Source of the DNA: Lentzea aerocolonigenes
GTDB lineage: Bacteria > Actinomycetota > Actinomycetes > Mycobacteriales > Pseudonocardiaceae
Assembly (NCBI RefSeq): GCF_000974445.1
Contig: NZ_BBOJ01000018.1
Location: 180,177 to 244,176, forward strand
Direction of reading: 5' to 3'
Length of the DNA stretch: 64,000 nucleotides
Shown piece after piece: positions 59,046 to 64,000 of this stretch. The notes under the pieces are model-generated. The model was not told the origin of the DNA and made no database searches. It was given only the letters and a program-made list of their open reading frames with translations. Positions within the stretch are counted from its first letter, which is position 1, and each line of letters starts with the position of its first letter. A program made the position numbers and the translations under genes.

Positions 59046-59441
59046 ATGAGGAAACTGTTGCGATCAGCCGCCGTGGCCGGCGCGAGCCTGGCGCTGGTTC
59101 TGGGCAGTGGCGCGGTGGTCCAGGCGAACGCCTCGCCGGCGGGAGTTTCGGCGGCCTGTGGTCAGGGCTGGTCGAACGTCGACCCGAAGAGCTCGCAGGT
59201 GGTCAACCGGGTCAGCGGCTACAGCGGCGTCGCCATGCGGACCGGCGCGTCGGGCGGCTGCGGGCTGATCATCCGAGTGCCGTGGGGTCACTGGGTCGCG
59301 CTCGACTGTTTCGTGCCCGGCGACTCCGTCAACGGTGTGAGCACGTGGAGCCACGTGCTCTACAACAACGGCGGGCCCACCTACCAGGGGTGGATCTCTG
59401 ACTACTACCTGTCCGAGCGCGGCAGCACCTTCCGCTGCTGA
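59046..59441 (+). CDS. Small secreted SH3-like protein
   Basis: A 131-residue protein with a signal peptide (about 1-34, MRKLLRSAAVAGASLALVLG, cleavage near ANA or SPA) and a small beta domain with GYSGVAMRTGASGGCGLI and a GWISDYYLSERG end, like a bacterial SH3 fold. Four cysteines in the mature part probably form two disulfides. GAAGGGGGAAGAG before the ATG supports the start. Divergent from the XRE-NB-ARC regulator. SH3-type domains often bind cell wall. Function unknown. Confidence 0.75.
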   Translation: MRKLLRSAAVAGASLALVLGSGAVVQANASPAGVSAACGQGWSNVDPKSSQVVNRVSGYSGVAMRTGASGGCGLIIRVPWGHWVALDCFVPGDSVNGVSTWSHVLYNNGGPTYQGWISDYYLSERGSTFRC

Positions 59442-59507
59442 CCTCCGGGCGAGAGCCTGTCCGCCGGACCCGTGGGGGTGAGTGCGGTCGGGACAGGGGC
59501 TCGGTGC

Positions 59508-59534
59508 GGGGCATCCAGCGATGTTGGGTGCCCC
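59508..59534. terminator. Hairpin between secreted-protein gene and permease operon
   Basis: GGGGCATCCA and TGGGTGCCCC pair with one mismatch around a seven-base loop. It lies between two convergent stops (59441 and 59556) and can serve both directions. Confidence 0.65.
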
Positions 59535-59555
59535 GCGCGTGTTCACCGCGGAGTT

Positions 59556-60605
59556 TCAGGCTGCGCGTTTGAGGTTTGCGCGCACCAGGAGGTAAACGAG
59601 GAACGGGCCGCCGATGATGGCAGTCACCACGCCGACAGGCATGTCGTTGGGCAGCACGATTCGTGCGATCAAGTCCGAGCCGATGAGCAGCAACGCGCCG
59701 AACAGACCCGAAGCGATCAACGGCGGAACGGGGGAGCGCAGCAGCCGCATCGTGATCTGCGGGGCGACCAGTGCGACGAACGGAACCGGGCCGGCGGCGG
59801 AGACCGCGACACCGGCGAGAAGTACTGCGCACAGAAGAAGAACCGCTCGCACGGCCGTGTACCGAACACCGAGGCCAGCTGCGACATCGTCACCGAAGTG
59901 CATCGGCTGGAGCTGGAAGGCGATCACCAGCACCACGGCGACCAGGGCGAGAGTGATCCACAGCGTGGTCCACACCTCGGTCCACGACCGCGAGTCGAGC
60001 GACCCGACGAGCCAGGACTGAGCGCGGGCGACGTCACGGATGTCGGCCAGCACCAGCAGCCACGTCGTGAGCGCCTGCATGACCGCGCTGACCGAGACAC
60101 CGATGAGGATCAGCCGGAAGCCGTCGATTCCCCGGCGCCACGCCAGGAAGTACACGAGCAGCCCGGTCAGCAGCCCGCCGGTGAGCGCGGCCGCGGGCAG
60201 TCCGATCGTGCTCGACACCGCCGCGCCGCCGCTCGCCGTGACGACGAAGACGGCCGTGGCGCTGGCACCGCCGGTGATGCCGAGAACGTCGGGACTGGCC
60301 AACGGGTTGCGCGCGATGGACTGGGTCAGCGCGCCGGAGATCCCGAGCGCCACGCCGACGATCAGGCCGACGAGCGCACGCGGCATCCGCAGGTCCATGA
60401 TCACGAACTCGTCCACGCGCTCGCCTTGCCCGATCAGCGTCCTGAACACCGCGGACAGCTCGATCGTGAAGTCGCCGACCGAGATCGACACGCAGAAGAC
60501 GAGGAACGTCAGCGCCGCGAGGACCACCGTGACGAGCACGATCCACGGCCGCCAGACCCACGACCACCCTGCGACGCGGACACCGGGGTGCATCTGTGTG
60601 CTCAT
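59556..60605 (-). CDS. FecCD-family ferric-siderophore permease, second subunit
   Basis: A 349-residue permease with about nine to ten membrane helices. Family motifs are seen in RMPRALVGLIVGVALGISGALTQSIARNPLASPDVLGITGGA and in GVAVSAAGPVPFVALVAPQITM. It should pair with the product of the upstream gene and with the ATPase at 53409. The ATG at 60605 overlaps the upstream stop in ATGA. Its last 125 bases occur again as a remnant at 56078. Confidence 0.93.
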   Translation of the reverse strand: MSTQMHPGVRVAGWSWVWRPWIVLVTVVLAALTFLVFCVSISVGDFTIELSAVFRTLIGQGERVDEFVIMDLRMPRALVGLIVGVALGISGALTQSIARNPLASPDVLGITGGASATAVFVVTASGGAAVSSTIGLPAAALTGGLLTGLLVYFLAWRRGIDGFRLILIGVSVSAVMQALTTWLLVLADIRDVARAQSWLVGSLDSRSWTEVWTTLWITLALVAVVLVIAFQLQPMHFGDDVAAGLGVRYTAVRAVLLLCAVLLAGVAVSAAGPVPFVALVAPQITMRLLRSPVPPLIASGLFGALLLIGSDLIARIVLPNDMPVGVVTAIIGGPFLVYLLVRANLKRAA

Positions 60606-61660
60606 GCCTGCCTGAACTTCCCGAGCCAGACCAGCGCCGCGAAGAACGGTGCGCCGATGAGGGCGATGACGATGCCTGCCTGGAGCTCGGCCGGCCGCAC
60701 GACGAGCCGTCCCGCGATGTCGCCTGCCAGCAGCACGACCGCGCCGAGCACCCCCGCGTACGGCACCAGCCAGCGGTAGTCCGGCCCGGTCATCCACCGC
60801 GCGACGTGCGCGACCATCAGTCCCAGGAACGCGATCGGCCCGCACGCCGCCGTGGCCGCACCGGCGAGCAACGTGACCGCGACGACGCCGACCGTGCGCC
60901 CCGCCACGATGTTCACGCCGAGCCCGCGCGCGACGTCGTCACCGAGGTTGAGCAGGTTGATCGTCGGCAGGTTGAGCAGCGCCAGCACGAGTCCGGCGCC
61001 GACGAAGACCGCCGCGATCCCGATCACGTCGAACCCGACGCCCTGCACGGAACCCGCGTTCCAGAACCGCAGCACGTCCAGCGACTGCTTGTCGGACAAC
61101 GCGACCGCGGTGGTCATCGCGGCGAGGAAGATCGTCACCCCTTGGCCGGCCAGCGCGAGGGTGAGGGGGTTGCCGGAGCCGCGGCCGAGGCTCGACAGCC
61201 CGAACACGAGCACCCCGGCGGCCGCCGCGCCCGCAAACGCGAACCACAGGTACTGGAGCGGGTTCTGCAACCCGAAGAGGTAGACGGCGAGCACGACGGC
61301 GAACGACGCCCCGGAGTTGACGCCGAGCAACCCGGTGTCCGCGATGGGGTTGCGGGTGTGGCCCTGGATCAACGCGCCCGCGACCCCGAGCGCGACACCC
61401 GCCACGATCGCGAGCACCGTCCGCGGCACGCGCAGGGTCTGCACGATGAGCGTGATCTCGGTGAGCCGCTGGTCGGTGCCGGGATCGCCGAGCAGCCCCT
61501 GCCACACCTCGGCGGGGCTGAGCGCCCGCGCCCCGACGACCAGCGACAGCACCGCCACCGCGGCGAGCAACCCCACCAGCAACACGAGCCCGGCCAGCCG
61601 CCGGGGACGCGCCCCGGCCTGTGCGGGATCCAGCCCGCGTTGCTCCACCACGATGCTCAC
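60602..61660 (-). CDS. FecCD-family ferric-siderophore permease, first subunit
   Basis: A 352-residue permease of the same family, with RVPRTVLAIVAGVALGVAGALIQGHTRNPIADTGLLGVNSGA and CGPIAFLGLMVAHVARWMTGPDYR. About nine membrane helices follow a short cytoplasmic start. ABC importers for hydroxamate siderophores in actinomycetes often have two different FecCD subunits. It is the first gene of the pair, with an iron box 36 bases upstream of the ATG. Confidence 0.93.
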   Translation of the reverse strand: MSIVVEQRGLDPAQAGARPRRLAGLVLLVGLLAAVAVLSLVVGARALSPAEVWQGLLGDPGTDQRLTEITLIVQTLRVPRTVLAIVAGVALGVAGALIQGHTRNPIADTGLLGVNSGASFAVVLAVYLFGLQNPLQYLWFAFAGAAAAGVLVFGLSSLGRGSGNPLTLALAGQGVTIFLAAMTTAVALSDKQSLDVLRFWNAGSVQGVGFDVIGIAAVFVGAGLVLALLNLPTINLLNLGDDVARGLGVNIVAGRTVGVVAVTLLAGAATAACGPIAFLGLMVAHVARWMTGPDYRWLVPYAGVLGAVVLLAGDIAGRLVVRPAELQAGIVIALIGAPFFAALVWLGKFRQA

Positions 61661-61695
61661 GACGGGCTACGTTAGCCGCTGCCCGCCTTCTTGAC

Positions 61696-61714
61696 TCAGG
61701 GCACCCTTACCTAA
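61696..61714 (-). promoter_or_regulatory. Iron box before the permease pair
   Basis: Minus strand TTAGGTAAGGGTGCCCTGA matches the IdeR/DmdR consensus at about 14 of 19 positions. It overlaps the stop codon of the upstream SRPBCC gene. Confidence 0.65.
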
Positions 61715-62151
61715 CTCCGGGCCTCGATGGCCTGGACGGTCCTGGCGAGCGCACCGCCCAGCACCTTCGGCCCGAGCAGCCCCAGCGACAGGCCGAGCAG
61801 CTTGCCCTTGAAGTTCTTGCCCTCACGCACGACCTCGGCCCGCACGATCGTCGTGCCGTCGGCCTGCCTGGAGAACGTGTAGGTGTGGCCGGAACGCCCG
61901 CCCCACACGTTGGAGTCGACGGTCCTGAGCACGACGTGGCCCAGGTCGGACCAGTCGTAGTGCAGCCGTTCCCAGATACCGCCGGAACCCTCGGTGACGT
62001 CGGCGAAGGTGTCGCGCTTCTCGTGGACGACCAGGGACTCGTCGGCGCTGTTGGGGAAGAGCTCGGCGCGGCCGGGGCCGAAGTCGGTGAGGCCCGCGAC
62101 GAACTGCTCGGGGGTCGCGGTGGTCTGCTGGGTCAGGGTGATGGTGGGCAT
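61711..62151 (-). CDS. SRPBCC (START-like) family protein
   Basis: A 146-residue protein with the layout of SRPBCC polyketide cyclase/START-like proteins: MPTITLTQQTTATPEQFVAGLTDFG at the start, a beta sheet with VVLRTVDSNVWGGRSGHTYTF, and a long C-terminal helix. Such proteins bind hydrophobic ligands in a deep cavity. No function can be given. A palindrome GTCCTGTTTCGACAGGAC lies just upstream at 62169-62186. Confidence 0.75.
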   Translation of the reverse strand: MPTITLTQQTTATPEQFVAGLTDFGPGRAELFPNSADESLVVHEKRDTFADVTEGSGGIWERLHYDWSDLGHVVLRTVDSNVWGGRSGHTYTFSRQADGTTIVRAEVVREGKNFKGKLLGLSLGLLGPKVLGGALARTVQAIEARS

Positions 62152-62168
62152 TTCCTCGGCTCCTCGAC

Positions 62169-62186
62169 GTCCTGTTTCGACAGGAC
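62169..62186. promoter_or_regulatory. Palindrome before the SRPBCC gene
   Basis: GTCCTGT and ACAGGAC arms with a four-base centre, 18-35 bases before the SRPBCC start. The symmetry and place suit an operator, perhaps of TetR type, but no nearby regulator is linked to it. Confidence 0.4.
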
Positions 62187-62217
62187 TCAGGTTGGCCGGT
62201 CGGGGCGGGTGTTCGCG

Positions 62218-62234
62218 CCAGGGAGACTCCCTGG
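62218..62234 (-). terminator. Short hairpin after the small membrane-protein gene
   Basis: CCAGGGA and TCCCTGG arms around three bases, five bases past the stop at 62239 on the minus strand. Probable terminator of the esterase and membrane-protein pair. Confidence 0.5.
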
Positions 62235-62238
62235 TCGA

Positions 62239-62628
62239 TCACTCACTGGCCCTCTTGGAGGCGACGAGGGACACGACGGCCAGCCCGGTGTTGACCGCCG
62301 AGATGATCGTGGTCAGCTTCGCGGCCTTGGGGGGCAGCTCACCGCGTGTCCCGGCGTACACGGCAGCCGCGGTGTCCGTGGCGTGGATCAGCACGGCCTG
62401 CCGCAGCACCCGCTGTGCGGAGGCGTCGTCCCGCTTCAGCGTCAGCAGGTCCACGCCGAGGACGAGCGTGCGGATGCCGAACATGCGCGCCGGGTAGACG
62501 AACCGCTTGTCGTCGCCCAGCTCGTCACCGAGGCTCTTCGCCATCCTGCTCGCCGCGAACAAGCCCAGCGCTCCGTTGAAAATCCTGATGCAGGCCAATG
62601 CGGTCCGCGTGACATCACCGAGCTTCAT
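62239..62628 (-). CDS. Small membrane-associated protein of unknown function
   Basis: A 129-residue protein with three moderately hydrophobic helices (about 8-27 LACIRIFNGALGLFAASRMA, 50-63 around GIRTLVLGVDLL, and 106-123). It resembles short DUF4267-like membrane proteins, but I am not sure of a family. The ATG overlaps the stop of the esterase gene (GATGA), so the two are coupled. Confidence 0.65.
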   Translation of the reverse strand: MKLGDVTRTALACIRIFNGALGLFAASRMAKSLGDELGDDKRFVYPARMFGIRTLVLGVDLLTLKRDDASAQRVLRQAVLIHATDTAAAVYAGTRGELPPKAAKLTTIISAVNTGLAVVSLVASKRASE

Positions 62629-63494
62629 CCCGCAGAGTCTAGAAGGGACGCCAGCCACCGCTCGATGTCCAGGCGCGCCGCCTTCGCCATCCCGGTCGAC
62701 CGGTTCGTGAACCCGTGCTGGGACTCCGGGTACACCCGCAGGTCCACCGAACCGCCCGCCGCGCACACGCGGGCCGCCATCGCCAGGTTGTCCTCCAGCA
62801 GGACGTCCAGGGCGCCGACGATCATCAGCAACGGCGGCAGGCCGCGCAGATCGCCGTAGATCGGTGAAATGTCCGGGATCGTGCGGTCGCTGATGTGACC
62901 GGCGTACGCCTGGATGAAGTACTCGTCCCTGATCAGCCTGCCCGCCGGGGTCTGACCACTCAGGTCGTACGTGCCGAACTGGAGCACAGCGCCCCTGAAC
63001 CGGCCGGCGCGCTCGCGCAGGCGCAGCAACGTCGTCACGGCGAGGGTGGCGCCGGCCGAGAAACCACCGATCGTGAACGACGCCGCACCGAACTCGTCGA
63101 GCAGCCACAACGCTGTGTTCTCGCAGTCGTCGGGTGCAGCGGGCCAGGGATCTTCCGGGGCGAGTCGGTAGTCGGGGCTCACGACGACGACCCCGAGCGC
63201 GTCCGCGAGCCGTTGGTTGCGCTCGTCGTCCTGCGCCGTCGAACCCAGGTAGAAACCGCCGCCGTGGAAGTCGAGGTGGACGCCGCGGGGCGTGCCCTGA
63301 GGCTCGATGATCCGCACGGGCACTCCGCCGGCGTCGACCAGGGCGCCAGGGCCTTTCAGCGCCGCGCGGACCTCCCGCACCTCGTCGAGATTGCTCGGGC
63401 CCCTCCTGGTTCCGCGCAGGGCGTTGAGCTCGCGCATCTCCTCGACGTGCGGCAGGAGCGCAGGATCGATGAAACCGTTCAACCCGAACTGCAT
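62625..63494 (-). CDS. HSL-family alpha/beta hydrolase (esterase)
   Basis: A 289-residue carboxylesterase of the hormone-sensitive-lipase (GDXG) family. The oxyanion motif HGGG lies in LDFHGGGFYLG (about 87-97), the nucleophile in GFSAGA (Ser about 158), the acid in IVGALDVLLED (Asp about 240) and the His in PESQHGFTN (about 267). No signal peptide, so cytoplasmic. The ATG at 63494 follows CGTCGGGGGGAAACGCTC and was preferred to a longer start. Substrate unknown, probably short acyl esters. Confidence 0.92.
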   Translation of the reverse strand: MQFGLNGFIDPALLPHVEEMRELNALRGTRRGPSNLDEVREVRAALKGPGALVDAGGVPVRIIEPQGTPRGVHLDFHGGGFYLGSTAQDDERNQRLADALGVVVVSPDYRLAPEDPWPAAPDDCENTALWLLDEFGAASFTIGGFSAGATLAVTTLLRLRERAGRFRGAVLQFGTYDLSGQTPAGRLIRDEYFIQAYAGHISDRTIPDISPIYGDLRGLPPLLMIVGALDVLLEDNLAMAARVCAAGGSVDLRVYPESQHGFTNRSTGMAKAARLDIERWLASLLDSAG

Positions 63495-64000
63495 GAGCGT
63501 TTCCCCCCGACGTGGCGTACTGCCTTCCGACAGTACGCCGCCGCTACTCAGTGAGTGCCTGGTGGTACCCGCGCATGCCTTGCACTGCAACAACAATTCG
63601 GCTCAGGCGCGTTGGTGCTGGGACCAGGCGCGGGTTTGAGGAGCGCCGAGCGACTCCGCGCCGAACTGGCCGCGCGGGTGTCGCAGTGAGCGGGTTTCTG
63701 GCGTGGTTTGGCGCGGGTTCCAGCGGGGTTGGTCACCTTTTGCTGGTGTGGTCGCCTTTGTGTTGGTGGTTGCGTGGGTCGTATGACGAGCCGGGTCATT
63801 TCATCGCCGCTTCGCGACGATTGCGATTGGGGCTTGACTTCGGGGCCCTTGCGAGGCGCTGTGTCGGGCGGAAAAGGTCGGATGCTTCGCACCCGCCCGG
63901 TCCGGAAAGGCTAGCACCTCGCACCCAAAGTCATCTATGAAGGAGCGGGGCCGGTCAAGTGCCGTGCTGAGGCTGGTTTTCGGGGTTTTCGGCTCTGTGC
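63495..64000. other. Right-end region without a recognisable gene
   Basis: About 500 bases upstream of the esterase gene. Open frames here lack ribosome sites and do not resemble proteins. The stretch 63680-63790 is rich in G and T on the plus strand, unlike the coding DNA around it. I see no tRNA or hairpin of known type. A promoter for the esterase pair should lie at the left edge. Confidence 0.5.

Noticed and set aside
63512..63940. A 142-residue plus-strand frame at the right end
   Set aside because: It has no ribosome site and an atypical composition rich in Arg, Trp and Cys, and begins inside the leader of the divergent esterase.

Overview
The window is high-GC actinobacterial DNA. Codon use is GC-rich in the third position, GTG and TTG starts are common, and genes often meet in ATGA or GTGA overlaps. 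The gene set (type VII secretion cargo, AfsR-like STAND regulators, IdeR/DmdR iron boxes, a coelichelin-type NRPS) suggests a soil actinomycete, most likely of the Pseudonocardiaceae. This placement is an inference from gene content. I see no tRNA, rRNA, CRISPR array or intact insertion sequence.

Left part, 1-2.5 kb: a YbaB-like protein, two WXG100/ESX-type helical proteins and a secreted class C serine hydrolase in one tightly coupled operon.

Oxalate and formate island, about 2.5-23 kb: sucD and a frameshifted sucC diverge from an operon for a TPP-dependent oxalyl-CoA decarboxylase-like enzyme, formyl-CoA:oxalate CoA-transferase, and an ADP-forming acyl-CoA synthetase. After a strong hairpin come an Nramp-related transporter without the metal-binding motifs, a small membrane protein, TerC, a GntR/FCD regulator, a PanE-like reductase (candidate oxalyl-CoA reductase) and an NAD-type formate dehydrogenase whose catalytic subunit is split over two genes in permuted order. 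An aldehyde dehydrogenase and an acyl-CoA-dehydrogenase-like protein end that operon. GCATAC/GTATGC operators lie at the sucC/oxc divergent promoter, before gntR, before the PanE-like gene, before the formate dehydrogenase and once downstream of gntR. This links the genes into one probable GntR regulon for oxalate to oxalyl-CoA, then either glyoxylate or formyl-CoA, formate, CO2 and NADH.

Middle part, 23-37 kb: a DinB-like protein, an AfsR/SARP regulator, an NCS2 purine permease, a single PASTA-domain protein, a GH3 glycosidase with a TetR regulator and its palindrome, then a five-gene operon around a TelA-like protein (membrane-anchored binding-protein-like protein, TelA, lipoprotein fused to a VWA domain, membrane protein, cupin). 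YCII-like and VOC proteins follow.

Siderophore locus, about 37-62 kb, read leftward: two FecCD permeases, an ATPase, a binding lipoprotein, two ABC half-exporters with complementary degenerate sites, a 3644-residue A-T-E-C-A-T-E-C-A-T synthetase, and a release esterase. Adenylation codes read from the protein point to acylated hydroxyornithine, an unusual residue, and hydroxyornithine. Four iron boxes mark the operons. Ornithine hydroxylase, formyltransferase and MbtH genes are not in the window. Between ATPase and permeases lie a GH62 arabinofuranosidase with a LacI-type palindrome, an XRE-NB-ARC-TPR regulator and a small secreted protein. A 3' remnant of the FecCD permease at the left edge of the last two suggests duplication or insertion.

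Right end, 61.7-64 kb: an SRPBCC protein, a small membrane protein, an HSL-type esterase, and about 500 bases in which I see no gene.
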